From: CAWFKW01 sp963816535 | GTDB lineage: Bacteria; Bacteroidota; Ignavibacteria; Tepidaquicellales; OLB5 | DNA length: 64,000 nt | NCBI GenBank assembly: GCA_963816535.1 | Contig: CAWFKW010000003.1 | Span: 1,054,001-1,118,000, forward strand | Direction: 5' to 3' | Shown: in pieces, positions 50,679 through 58,862 of the stretch | How positions within the stretch are numbered: position 1 is the stretch's first letter | Layout of the letters: each line of letters begins with the position of its first letter | Notes under the pieces: generated by a model | Seen by the model: only the letters and a program-made list of their open reading frames with translations | The model's database searches: none | What the model was told of the DNA's origin: nothing | Translations under genes and position numbers: made by a program

Positions 50679-51004
50679 AGCGGCTTACCTTTTCTTCTGG
50701 GTCTCTTCCGGTTAATAAATAGCCTCTCACTTTCAATTTGAGGAAGAAATCCCGCAGCTTTCCGGAGAAGCGCTGTAAGTTCACTGATAAAAGGGTAACG
50801 GGCGTTAAAAAAATATATCCTGGTTTTTCCGGCAAGCCGGCTGGCTAAAACCGATGCCGTTTCAAGATTGTCAAGCTGTTTCTGAATCGGGCTGAGGCTG
50901 GAATTATAATAAACTGCAATTTCACGGGCATATCCCTCTTTTCTGGCCATAATATATAACAAGACTTTTTCCCTGTTTTTTGAACCAAAGACCTTTTCAA
51001 GCAT
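50675..51004 (-). CDS. Small winged-helix DNA-binding protein
   Basis: 109 residues with an ArsR-like winged helix-turn-helix: SKNREKVLLYIMARKEGYAR (helices 1-2), EIAVYYNSSLSPIQKQLDNL (HTH with recognition helix) and ETASVLASRLAGKTRIYFFN (wing). The tail is basic (RKRPRRKGKPL). It is the first gene of a coupled run with a nucleotidyltransferase and a CDP-alcohol phosphotransferase. A 36-base near-palindrome ends 9 bases before its start codon, so autoregulation is very likely. Confidence 0.85.
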   Translation of the reverse strand: MLEKVFGSKNREKVLLYIMARKEGYAREIAVYYNSSLSPIQKQLDNLETASVLASRLAGKTRIYFFNARYPFISELTALLRKAAGFLPQIESERLFINRKRPRRKGKPL

Positions 51005-51012
51005 TCTCTTAA

Positions 51013-51048
51013 ACCTCTATATTAGGTTATATGACCTATTGTAGAGGT
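51013..51048. promoter_or_regulatory. 36-base nested palindromic operator of the winged-helix gene
   Basis: ACCTCTA (51013-51019) and TAGAGGT (51042-51048) enclose AGGT (51024-51027) and ACCT (51034-51037). The whole 36 bases match their reverse complement at 30 positions. It lies 9-44 bases upstream of the winged-helix start, over the expected ribosome-binding and promoter region. Confidence 0.78.
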
Positions 51049-51091
51049 CAATATAATAACTAATCCTGATAAAGAAAAGCAAGAGTTTTGT

Positions 51092-52216
51092 CTATTTCCA
51101 CTCAATTTCTTTGCAGTACTTCACAATTGTATCCATAAGAAGCTTGTTTTCTTCATGTGTTCCGAGAGATATCCTTACTTCAGTGCGGAACGCTTCTTCA
51201 TCAAGGAATTTGATAAGCAGGTTTCTTTCGGTAAGATATTCCTTCATTCCCTTCCTGATCTCTGTGGGAAAATCAACCAGTATAAAATTCGCAAACGACT
51301 TATATGGCGTAAATCCTTTTAATTTCGAGAATTCGCGGTACATCATCTCTTTATCTTTTTCGTACTGCTTGCCTATTTTAAGGTACCAATTGATATTATT
51401 GAGGCAGATCTCGCCAAGCTTTTCAGATACGCGGTTATATCCAAGATACCTTGTTGTGAAACCAATAAGCGTCTGCAAATTCTTCCCAGCAAACGCGAAG
51501 CCAATCCTGAATCCCGCCAAAGCAAAGAACTTAGAGAACGTGCGGCATATGACTAAATTTGGATATTCATCTATATATGGCTTTACGTATTCATTTTCTG
51601 TTGAACCGAATCCCCAGTACGCCTCGTCGATCATCGTAACGGTATCTTTTGTCGCATCCAGAACTCTTTTCAAATCTTTCGAATCTATCCTGTTGCCTGT
51701 AGGATTATTCGGCGATGCAATAACGACAACCTTAGGTTTCGTTGCATTATAGATCTCGATCAGCTTGTCAACATCATAATAATAATAAGCAATCCCATCC
51801 AGCGTTCCCTTAGTCATAGGATACTCAACGTTCTCTCCGCCGCGTTCTGAAGCCACTTTCTTATAATACCACCAGGCTTCACGCGGAATTAATATTTTAT
51901 CGCCCGGGTTAACATAACAGTGGATAATCTGTTTCAGAAGGTCCTCGCTGCCGTAACTGAGTATTACCTGTTTCTCATCAAATCCAAAATCATCGGCTAT
52001 ACGCTTTGATAATCCTGATTTAATGCCTTTCATGAAGTCGCGTGAATACCATGAAAGCAGGTGCATATCAACTTTCTTAAGCATCTTATATACATCGGGA
52101 CAAGGGCCCGTTTGCGACTCATTTCTATCGAGAAACAAGGGCTCCTTAGGAAACTTACTTTTCTTTGATCTAGCTTTGCTGGTCTTAACTTTGGCTTTTT
52201 TCTTCAATTTTCCCAT
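51092..52216 (-). CDS. Class I/II aminotransferase (HisC-like)
   Basis: PLP-dependent aminotransferase close to histidinol-phosphate and aromatic transaminases (374 residues). Landmarks are FLDRNESQTGPCPDV at the N-terminal arm, SYGSEDLLKQII (cofactor phosphate), VVIASPNNPTGNRID (Asn of the PLP pocket), MIDEAYWGFG (Asp/Tyr) and RTFSKFFALAGFRIGF with the Schiff-base lysine, then EVRISLGTHEENKLL (carboxylate arginine). The first 22 residues are a lysine-rich extension (MGKLKKKAKVKTSKARSKKS) not needed for the fold. It is outside any his operon, so the substrate is open. Confidence 0.9.
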   Translation of the reverse strand: MGKLKKKAKVKTSKARSKKSKFPKEPLFLDRNESQTGPCPDVYKMLKKVDMHLLSWYSRDFMKGIKSGLSKRIADDFGFDEKQVILSYGSEDLLKQIIHCYVNPGDKILIPREAWWYYKKVASERGGENVEYPMTKGTLDGIAYYYYDVDKLIEIYNATKPKVVVIASPNNPTGNRIDSKDLKRVLDATKDTVTMIDEAYWGFGSTENEYVKPYIDEYPNLVICRTFSKFFALAGFRIGFAFAGKNLQTLIGFTTRYLGYNRVSEKLGEICLNNINWYLKIGKQYEKDKEMMYREFSKLKGFTPYKSFANFILVDFPTEIRKGMKEYLTERNLLIKFLDEEAFRTEVRISLGTHEENKLLMDTIVKYCKEIEWK

Positions 52217-52306
52217 GATTTAGTTAGAATTGTTGTACTTCGGACTTCCTTTCCTTCGTCTACGTAGAAAGCGGTGTCTGTCAGAACGGAGTGAAGTCAA
52301 AATCTC

Positions 52307-53512
52307 TTACTTATTAGTTAACGCCTCAACACCCGGAAGAGTTTTCCCTTCAAGAAATTCAAGGCTTGCGCCGCCGCCTGTGGATACATGGCTAACCGCT
52401 TTATCCAGTCCGGCCTTTTGTATCGCGGCAGCCGAATCACCTCCGCCAATAACAGTTACAGCTCCGTTCTTTGTCGCATCAGCCAGAGCTTTAGCAACAT
52501 CAAACGTGCCTTTGGCAAAATTACTCATTTCAAATACGCCCATAGGACCGTTCCAAACAACAGTTTTAGCTTTCAGTATCTCTTCTCTGAATTGACGGAC
52601 GGTTTCAGGCCCGATATCAACCCCTGTTTTGTCCTTTGGTATTTCGTTCCCCCATACGATCCGGCAATCCGAATTATTTTCAACTTTATCTGCTGCAAGG
52701 ATATCAACCGGCAAAATAAGTTTATTGCCTGCTTCTTTTACCAGTTCTTTAGCAAGGTCCATCTTATCTTCTTCAAGTAAAGAATTCCCGATCTCATAAC
52801 CCATTGCTTTATAGAATGTGAAAACCATTCCCCCGCCGATTAAGATCTTATCGGCTTTGGTAAGCAGATTTTTGATCACATCAATTTTGCCGGATATTTT
52901 GCTTCCGCCGAGGATAGCTACGAACGGACGGGTTGGATTTGTAACAACCTTCGATAGGTACTCAAGCTCTCTTTCCATCAAGTAACCTGCTGCGCATTTA
53001 TTTATGAAATGCGTTACGCCTTCAGTGGATGCATGCGCACGGTGCGCGGTTCCAAACGCATCGTTAACATATACATCGCCGTAAGATGCAAGCTTGCGCG
53101 CGAAATCAGCGTCGTTAGCCTCTTCTTCTTTATAGAATCGCAGGTTTTCTAGAAGCAAAATATCGCCTTCTTTCATCTGCCTTACCAGCAAGCGCGCATC
53201 ATCGCCGATACAATCATCAGCAAAGTAAACCGATTTTCTGAGCAGGTCGGTTAAGTGCATAGCCGCATATCGAAGAGAATACTTGAGATTTACTTCGCCT
53301 TTTGGCCTGCCAAGGTGGCTCATCAAAATACATTTGCCGCCCTCGCCTATTATCTTATTTATAGTGGGCAGCGATTCGACAATTCTTTTATCATCTGTGA
53401 TCTGCCCTTCGATATCTTTTGACATCGGCACGTTGAAATCAACGCGCACAAGTACCCGGTTTGACTTAATTTCGCCGGAGGCAGATAAGTCGTCTAAAGT
53501 TAGTTTATTCAT
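52307..53512 (-). CDS. pgk: Phosphoglycerate kinase
   Basis: Glycolytic enzyme that makes ATP from 1,3-bisphosphoglycerate. I take the ATG at 53512 (MNKLTLDDLSASGEIKSNRV), which has GGAAAG upstream; a GTG nine bases earlier is possible. The 401 residues show VLVRVDFNVPM, LMSHLGRPKGEVN, VYVNDAFGTAHRAHASTEGV, AILGGSKISGKIDVI, WNGPMGVFEMSNFAKGT and the C-terminal VIGGGDSAAA and HVSTGGGASLEFLEG. It follows gap on the same strand; between them lies an ATTCCCAC palindrome and a C-rich repeat. Confidence 0.98.
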   Translation of the reverse strand: MNKLTLDDLSASGEIKSNRVLVRVDFNVPMSKDIEGQITDDKRIVESLPTINKIIGEGGKCILMSHLGRPKGEVNLKYSLRYAAMHLTDLLRKSVYFADDCIGDDARLLVRQMKEGDILLLENLRFYKEEEANDADFARKLASYGDVYVNDAFGTAHRAHASTEGVTHFINKCAAGYLMERELEYLSKVVTNPTRPFVAILGGSKISGKIDVIKNLLTKADKILIGGGMVFTFYKAMGYEIGNSLLEEDKMDLAKELVKEAGNKLILPVDILAADKVENNSDCRIVWGNEIPKDKTGVDIGPETVRQFREEILKAKTVVWNGPMGVFEMSNFAKGTFDVAKALADATKNGAVTVIGGGDSAAAIQKAGLDKAVSHVSTGGGASLEFLEGKTLPGVEALTNK

Positions 53513-53521
53513 TCTTTCCAC

Positions 53522-53600
53522 ATTCCCACGAAAGTGGGAATCTCATTGAGTTACTTCTCCCCCCCAACCCCCTCCCCACATAGGGCGGGGGAGCGGGAAA
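53522..53600. repeat. ATTCCCAC/GTGGGAAT palindrome and C-rich element between gap and pgk
   Basis: Perfect 8-bp arms around GAAA at 53522-53541, then a CCCCCTCCCCACATAGGGCGGGGG element (in part 53563-53592). Both lie in the gap-pgk intergenic mRNA segment, where they could alter the expression ratio of the two genes. Confidence 0.75.
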
Positions 53601-53646
53601 AGATATCACTAAAATTATTTTTAAATTAGAATTCAGAACTTTGTGC

Positions 53647-54690
53647 TTATCCTTCTTTTATTACCTTCAACAGTAAATCAACTAAACGGCAGCTATAGCC
53701 CCACTCGTTATCATACCATGAAACTATTTTAAAGAACCTTTTCTCGCCTTTTAAGTTATTTCCGACTGTTGCAAGCGAATCATATATTGATGAACGGTCA
53801 TCGTGAATAAAATCGGATGAAACCAGTTCTTCATGGCAGTAACCGAGTATTCCTTTCAGATAAGTCTCTGAAGCTTTCTTCATGAGCCCGTCAATTTCTT
53901 CTATTGAAGTATCTTTCTCTGAGCGGAAAGTAAGGTCGACTGCCGATACATCAGCGGTCGGGACCCTGAATGACATACCCGTTAGCTTGCCTTTTGTCTG
54001 CGGCAGCACTTCCCCAACGGCTTTTGCAGCGCCTGTGGATGACGGGATAATATTTATTGCCGCAGCTCTTCCGCCGCGCCAGTCTTTTTTGGAAGGGCCA
54101 TCTACAACCATTTGAGTTGCTGTGTAAGCATGCACTGTTGTCATTAAACCCGCTTCAATCCCGATGCCTTCTTTTAGCAGCACATATACAACAGGAGCCA
54201 GACAGTTTGTTGTACACGATGCGTTCGAAATTACGTGATGCTCTTTTGGATCATATTCATTGTCATTAACGCCGAGTACAATAGTTTTAACTCCGCCTTT
54301 GCCGGGCGCCGAAAGAATTACTTTTTTAGCTCCTGCGGTTAAATGCCCTTCGGCTTTTTCAAGCTGGTTGAATATGCCGGTGCATTCCAATATATATTCG
54401 GCTCCTAGCGCTTTCCACGGGAGGTCGGCCGGCGATTTAGCCGCCGCTATACACTTTATTTTTTGCCCGTTCACCACAAGGACGTCTTCGCCTTCTGTGG
54501 CAACTGTGCCATGGAATTTGCCCTGAACCGAATCGTATTTTAACTGGTAAGCGAAATAATTCGCATCGGTGCTTACATCAACAACAGCCACTACATCGAA
54601 CTCTTTTCCTAATACGCCGCGCTCAGCCATTGCGTGTAAAACCTGGCGGCCAATCCTGCCAAACCCGTTTATTGCTACTCTTGCAGACAT
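53647..54690 (-). CDS. gap: Glyceraldehyde-3-phosphate dehydrogenase (type I)
   Basis: Oxidises and phosphorylates glyceraldehyde-3-phosphate with NAD. 347 residues: INGFGRIGRQVLHA (NAD site), LECTGIF, SAPGKGG, catalytic Cys159 in SNASCTTNCLAPVVYV, the HAYTATQMVVDGPSKKDWRG block, SSTGAAKAVGEVLP, and WYDNEWGYSCRLVDL near the end. Start ATG at 54690 with AGGAG upstream. First gene of the gap-pgk glycolytic unit. Confidence 0.98.
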   Translation of the reverse strand: MSARVAINGFGRIGRQVLHAMAERGVLGKEFDVVAVVDVSTDANYFAYQLKYDSVQGKFHGTVATEGEDVLVVNGQKIKCIAAAKSPADLPWKALGAEYILECTGIFNQLEKAEGHLTAGAKKVILSAPGKGGVKTIVLGVNDNEYDPKEHHVISNASCTTNCLAPVVYVLLKEGIGIEAGLMTTVHAYTATQMVVDGPSKKDWRGGRAAAINIIPSSTGAAKAVGEVLPQTKGKLTGMSFRVPTADVSAVDLTFRSEKDTSIEEIDGLMKKASETYLKGILGYCHEELVSSDFIHDDRSSIYDSLATVGNNLKGEKRFFKIVSWYDNEWGYSCRLVDLLLKVIKEG

Positions 54691-55165
54691 GTTAAAAACT
54701 TGCTCCTATCTTTTGAATATGTTATAAATTAGATAAATTTAGATAAATAGAGATACAAATTACCTAAAAAAGCTGTGGTTTTCAATGAAAAAGGAAGATA
54801 GGATTATTAGTCAAATCTTAAACAACTTAAATTATATACAAAACTTCTTTATTTAAAAGCTCGAGGGGCTAATAATTTATTTGGTGGCTTGCGTTCCTTT
54901 TTTTCTGCCTTCTGCCTTTTGCCTTCCGACCCGGCTTTAGCCTGGGCTTCCCGCTTTGGCGGGATCATAGTCTCTCTTTTTCCTCAAAATTTTATTTTTT
55001 CTTATGGTTTGAAATTCGAAGTTTAGATACATATATTTGAAAACGGGAATTCAAAAATCGAAGGGTTTTGCCCTGTTTTAGGGCCAAATCCACCGGATTT
55101 TAATCAAAAATAACCAAAAACTATTCAATTTCTGGAGATTCCAGTCAGGAGATTTATCGGTATTT
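54691..55165. other. Divergent intergenic region gap/efp
   Basis: 475 bases without a gene. On the gap side it is AT-rich with AGATAAATTTAGATAAAT repeats. In the middle are a TCTGCCTTCTGCCTTTTGCC string (54904-54923) and a CCCGC-TTT-GGCGGG hairpin (about 54951-54964). On the efp side lies the promoter at 55008-55039, giving a leader of roughly 120 bases before efp. Confidence 0.7.
55008..55039 (+). promoter_or_regulatory. Promoter of efp-accB-accC
   Basis: TTTG (55008-55011), 20 bases, TATATTTG (55032-55039): an exact fit to the Bacteroidota -33/-7 consensus with ideal spacing. Confidence 0.72.
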
Positions 55166-55729
55166 ATGGCCACTACATCTGAATTAAGGAACGGACTTGT
55201 TTTAAAATATAACGGCGAACTGCATGTGATAGTATCGTGGGAACACCGCACACCGGGCAACCTGCGCGCCTTCTACCAGGTGAAAATGAAGAACCTGAAA
55301 AACGGGAAAATGATAGAGAACCGTTTCCGCTCAGGCGAGGAAATCGAGGTCGTCCGCATGGATACAAAGAACTACCAGTACCTTTACCATGACGGTTCAG
55401 GCTATGTATTCATGAATAATGAAGATTATGACCAAGTCTCGGTTGCGGACAATATAGTGGGCGACCAGTCGAAATATCTGAAAGAAGGCGAGTCATGCCA
55501 AATTATGTTCAACGGCGAAATACCAGTGACTGTCGAAATACCCCCGCATGTAAACCTGAAAGTAATTGAGGCCCCTCCCGGCAATAAAGGCGATACGGCA
55601 ACAGGCGGCACAAAGCCGGTTGTGGTTGAAACGGGATCTTCGGTTAACGTGCCAATGTTTATAAACGAGGGCGACGAAATAAAGATTGATACGCGCACCG
55701 GCGCATATCTGGAAAGAGTTAAAAAGTAA
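55166..55729 (+). CDS. efp: Elongation factor P
   Basis: Translation factor that relieves ribosome stalling at polyproline. 187 residues with the three beta-barrel domains; N-terminal KOW-like domain MATTSELRNGLVLKYNGELH and the C-terminal GDEIKIDTRTGAYLERVKK signature. The loop that contacts the peptidyl-transferase centre reads HRTPGNLRAF: the tip after Pro-Gly is Asn32, not Lys or Arg, so it cannot take the lysyl, rhamnosyl or 5-aminopentanol modifications known for other groups. I recall the same loop in Chlorobi. It heads the conserved efp-accB-accC cluster (95 bases to accB). Confidence 0.96.
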   Translation: MATTSELRNGLVLKYNGELHVIVSWEHRTPGNLRAFYQVKMKNLKNGKMIENRFRSGEEIEVVRMDTKNYQYLYHDGSGYVFMNNEDYDQVSVADNIVGDQSKYLKEGESCQIMFNGEIPVTVEIPPHVNLKVIEAPPGNKGDTATGGTKPVVVETGSSVNVPMFINEGDEIKIDTRTGAYLERVKK

Positions 55730-55824
55730 AGTATTTGATTGGACAGATAAAATTGTCTGCCCTTTAAATATTTTTCAGTCAGGCTTAAAAAAGCCTGTCT
55801 TACTTTGAAAGAGGTTGGAATATT

Positions 55825-56325
55825 ATGAAAACAGATCTAAATTATATTAAGAAGCTGATAAAGCTGATAGAGACCGGCGACGTTAACGAAATTGAAATTG
55901 AAGAAGAAGGCACGAAGCTCAGAGTAGTAAAGACAAGAAAACAGGAACCCGCGGCTCCGCAGATAATTGGCTACGCCCCTCCGCAGATGCAGGCGCCCGC
56001 AGCGCAGCAAACCGGGGGCGCGGAACATCCGCACCAAAAAACAGAAGAAAAGAGAGAATCAAAATCCCCCGCAGCAGAAAATTTAACCGAAGTAAAATCT
56101 CCGATAGTGGGCACTTTTTACCGCGCGCCCTCGCCGACGGCTGACCCCTACGTGCAGGTCGGCTCATCCATCGAAAAAGGCGGCATACTCTGTATCATCG
56201 AAGCCATGAAGCTTATGAACGAGATCGAATCGGAAGTAAGCGGAAAAGTGGTTAAGATACTTGTCGAGAACGGACAGCCGGTTGAGTATAACCAGACTCT
56301 ATTTTTAATAGACCCGAAAGGATAA
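55825..56325 (+). CDS. accB: Acetyl-CoA carboxylase biotin carboxyl carrier protein
   Basis: Carries CO2 on biotin between biotin carboxylase and carboxyltransferase in fatty acid synthesis. 166 residues: N-terminal helix-rich domain (DLNYIKKLIKLIETGDVNEI), a Pro/Ala/Gln linker (about 42-85), and the biotinyl domain with Lys129 in EAMKLMNEIE and the protruding thumb VGTFYRAPSPTADPYVQVGS. Normal for AccB. 96 bases before accC, in a region with no strong feature other than GGCC-rich sequence. Confidence 0.97.
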   Translation: MKTDLNYIKKLIKLIETGDVNEIEIEEEGTKLRVVKTRKQEPAAPQIIGYAPPQMQAPAAQQTGGAEHPHQKTEEKRESKSPAAENLTEVKSPIVGTFYRAPSPTADPYVQVGSSIEKGGILCIIEAMKLMNEIESEVSGKVVKILVENGQPVEYNQTLFLIDPKG

Positions 56326-56421
56326 TACCTTTCTTCATGCAAACCGGCCTGATATCACCGGCAGGTTCGGCTTTTAATATGAACGGCCCGGCCAGGGTAA
56401 ATTAAAAAGGAGGTTTAAAAG

Positions 56422-57759
56422 TTGTTCGATAAGATATTAATTGCAAACAGGGGCGAAATTGCCCTCAGGATAATAAGAACATGCCGCGAAATGGGAATAA
56501 AAACCGTAGCGGTATATTCCGAAGCCGACCGCGACTCGCTTCACGTTAAATTTGCCGATGAAGCAATTTGCATCGGACCGCCTCCCGCAAGAGAAAGCTA
56601 CCTGAATATTCCGAGAATAATTGCAGCGGCTGAACTGACCAATGCCGACGCCATTCATCCGGGTTACGGCTTTTTGGCCGAGAACGCGGAGTTCTCCGAG
56701 ATCTGCGTGGACTCGTCAATTAAATTTATAGGGCCGTCGCCTCAAATGATCAACTCAATGGGCGATAAGGCATTTGCGATAGATACGATGAAGAGATCGA
56801 ACGTGCCTGTTGTGCCCGGAAGCGGCGGTCTTGTTGCAACGCCTGAGGAAGCAAAATCAACAGCGGCTGAGATAGGATACCCTGTTCTTATTAAGGCCTC
56901 TGCAGGCGGCGGAGGTAAGGGTATGAGAGTTGTGGCAAATGAAGAGGAGCTGGAAAGTAATTTTGTTATGGCTACAACCGAAGCTGAAAGCGCGTTCGGC
57001 AACGGCTCGGTTTATTTAGAAAAGTTTGTCGAAAACCCGCGCCACATTGAAATACAGGTGCTTGGCGACCAATACGGGAACGTAGTTCACCTCGGCGAAC
57101 GCGATTGCACTATTCAGCGCAGGCACCAAAAGCTTATCGAGGAAACGCCATCGCCATTTATTAACGATGAAATCCGGGAAGCTATGGGCGCGGCGGCGGT
57201 TAAGGGCGTTAAGTCGGTTGGCTATGAAGGCGCCGGAACCGTTGAGTTTCTTGTAGACAAGAATAAAAACTTCTATTTCATTGAAATGAATACCCGGATA
57301 CAGGTCGAGCATCCCGTAACGGAGCAGGTGACGGGGGTTGATCTGATCCGCGAACAGATAAGCGTAGCCGCAGGCAATAAAATAAAAATAAGGAAAGTAA
57401 AGCGCGAAGGGCATTCGATAGAATGCAGGATTAACGCCGAGAATCCGGACAGGAACTTTGCGCCTTCTCCCGGAAGAATAACCACTTTCCATATCCCCGG
57501 CGGACTTGGGGTAAGAGTAGATACTCACGCCTACGCTACATATTTTATCCCCCCGTATTATGATTCAATGATAGCAAAGCTGATAGTTACGGCCGATACC
57601 CGCAACGAAGCCATCGCAAAAATGTCGCGCGCGCTTGATGAATTTATTATAGAAGGCATTTACACAACTATCCCTTTCCATAAAAAAGTAATGCATCACC
57701 CCGTTTTCATTGAAGGAAACTTCGATACAGGGTTCATTGAGAAACAAGGGCTCGCTTGA
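56422..57759 (+). CDS. accC: Acetyl-CoA carboxylase biotin carboxylase
   Basis: Carboxylates the biotin of AccB using ATP and bicarbonate. 445 residues, starts at TTG (56422) preceded by an excellent AAGGAGG. Motifs are FDKILIANRGEIALRIIRTC, HPGYGFLAENAEF, KASAGGGGKGMRVV (ATP-grasp glycine loop), ERDCTIQRRHQKLIEETPSP, and FYFIEMNTRIQVEHPVTEQV. The TGA stop lies inside the left arm of the inverted repeat (57757-57790) that brackets the next gene. Confidence 0.97.
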   Translation: MFDKILIANRGEIALRIIRTCREMGIKTVAVYSEADRDSLHVKFADEAICIGPPPARESYLNIPRIIAAAELTNADAIHPGYGFLAENAEFSEICVDSSIKFIGPSPQMINSMGDKAFAIDTMKRSNVPVVPGSGGLVATPEEAKSTAAEIGYPVLIKASAGGGGKGMRVVANEEELESNFVMATTEAESAFGNGSVYLEKFVENPRHIEIQVLGDQYGNVVHLGERDCTIQRRHQKLIEETPSPFINDEIREAMGAAAVKGVKSVGYEGAGTVEFLVDKNKNFYFIEMNTRIQVEHPVTEQVTGVDLIREQISVAAGNKIKIRKVKREGHSIECRINAENPDRNFAPSPGRITTFHIPGGLGVRVDTHAYATYFIPPYYDSMIAKLIVTADTRNEAIAKMSRALDEFIIEGIYTTIPFHKKVMHHPVFIEGNFDTGFIEKQGLA

Positions 57760-57790
57760 TTTGAGAATTGAGATTTTCGAATTGAGACTT
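57757..57790. repeat. Left arm of 34-base inverted repeat around four-helix-bundle gene
   Basis: Pairs with 58338-58371: 31 of 34 positions match as reverse complements, the three differences all being T/A swaps. It begins with the accC stop codon. The arm itself is made of two GAGAATTGAG/GAATTGAGA-like sub-repeats. Confidence 0.85.
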
Positions 57791-57894
57791 TAAGACAAAA
57801 AAACGAAAAACAAGTAAATCGACAAAGAAAAAATAAATTGACAATTAAGAAGATCTAGCACAATCTTAACAACAGCTGATTATAGGAAACAAAA

Positions 57895-58260
57895 ATGAAC
57901 AGCAAAGAACTTAAGGCTAGAACACAGAAATTTGCTCTGGACATTATTCAATTCGTTGAAAAACTTCCGGTAAAAAAATCAAGCGATGTTTTAGGCAGGC
58001 AATTAATGAGATCTGTTTGCGCAGTGGGAGCAAATTACAGAGCTGCGTGCAGAGCTCAATCATATTCACATTTTATTTCAAAACTGGGAATAGTTGAAGA
58101 AGAATCAGATGAATCACTATATTGGCTTGAAATGATTTTAAAGGCTGGGCTTACTTCTAATAATATAATCTCACCCTTATTAAAAGAGGCAGATGAGTTG
58201 ACGGCAATTTTTACCGCCGCCAGAAAAACGTCACGAATTAACAAAAATCAAAAACCCTGA
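57895..58260 (+). CDS. Four-helix-bundle protein (23S rRNA intervening-sequence type)
   Basis: 121-residue protein of the S23/IVP four-helix-bundle family, which is encoded in intervening sequences of 23S rRNA in some bacteria and as free-standing genes in many Bacteroidota genomes; the Avd accessory protein of diversity-generating retroelements has the same fold. Family pattern: RTQKFALDIIQFVEKLPVKK, LGRQLMRSVCAVGANYRAAC, FISKLGIVEEESDESLYWLE, and EADELTAIFTAARKT. No reverse transcriptase is nearby. It is bracketed by a 34-base inverted repeat lying over the accC and rsfS stop codons, which makes it look like an inserted cassette. Confidence 0.88.
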   Translation: MNSKELKARTQKFALDIIQFVEKLPVKKSSDVLGRQLMRSVCAVGANYRAACRAQSYSHFISKLGIVEEESDESLYWLEMILKAGLTSNNIISPLLKEADELTAIFTAARKTSRINKNQKP

Positions 58261-58337
58261 TGAAAATTCTCAAATTCGTAAATCACTGCTCCTGCTTTTT
58301 AAATCTCAATTTGAAAATCTGACGTCTCAATTCTACT

Positions 58338-58371
58338 AAGTCTCAAATCGAAAATCTCAAATCACAAATCA
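58338..58371. repeat. Right arm of 34-base inverted repeat around four-helix-bundle gene
   Basis: Reverse-complement partner of 57757-57790 (31/34). It covers the rsfS stop codon (58362-58364). Related TCTCAA-rich fragments also lie between the gene and this arm (58263-58336). Confidence 0.85.
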
Positions 58372-58826
58372 GCGATTGTTTCCACCGGCGCGTCTCCCCA
58401 GAGTTTTTCGAGGCTGTAAAAGTCGCGAGTATCTTTAAGGAATACGTGCACAACAACATCAACGTAATCCAGCAGCACCCAGCTCTTCTGCTGGAAGCCT
58501 TCCCTGTGCCATGGCCTTTCGCCGATGGATTTAGAGCCTTCTACAACCGCATCAGCAATAGCTTTCACCTGCGTATCCGAATGGGCTGTGCATATTACAA
58601 AGAAGTCGGCAATAGTTGTGAGATTCCTCAGATCAAGTATCCTTACATCCGTTGCTTTTTTGGAAAGCGTCATTTCGGCAAGCTCTCTTGCAAGGAGCTG
58701 GGAGGCTGAAACCTCCATGACCTTTTTCGCCGGCGCTTTTTTGGCCGACGCTTTCTTTACAACTTTTGATTTCTTCGGGCTTGCTTTTTTCGGGCTGACT
58801 TTTTTAACAGATTGTAATTTTTTCAA
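58362..58826 (-). CDS. rsfS: Ribosome silencing factor RsfS with lysine-rich N-terminus
   Basis: Binds ribosomal protein L14 (uL14) and blocks subunit joining in starvation. Residues 42-150 are the RsfS fold: LARELAEMTLSKKATDVRIL, DLRNLTTIADFFVICTAHSD, VEGSKSIGERPWHREGFQQK, SWVLLDYVDVVVHVFLKDTR and FYSLEKLWGDAP. The first about 38 residues are a histone-H1-like Lys/Ser/Pro/Ala extension (KKVSPKKASPKKSKVVKKAS) absent from E. coli RsfS. The start appears to be TTG with AGGAG about 12 bases upstream. It follows the LytR_C gene; a cloverleaf-like palindrome lies between. Confidence 0.93.
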   Translation of the reverse strand: MKKLQSVKKVSPKKASPKKSKVVKKASAKKAPAKKVMEVSASQLLARELAEMTLSKKATDVRILDLRNLTTIADFFVICTAHSDTQVKAIADAVVEGSKSIGERPWHREGFQQKSWVLLDYVDVVVHVFLKDTRDFYSLEKLWGDAPVETIADL

Positions 58827-58862
58827 ATTATAATTTTATCTCCTTTTATAAATTCTCTGTTT

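Noticed and set aside
57895..58260. Diversity-generating retroelement accessory (Avd)
   Set aside because: The fold family is similar, but no reverse transcriptase, template repeat or variable repeat is visible within the window.
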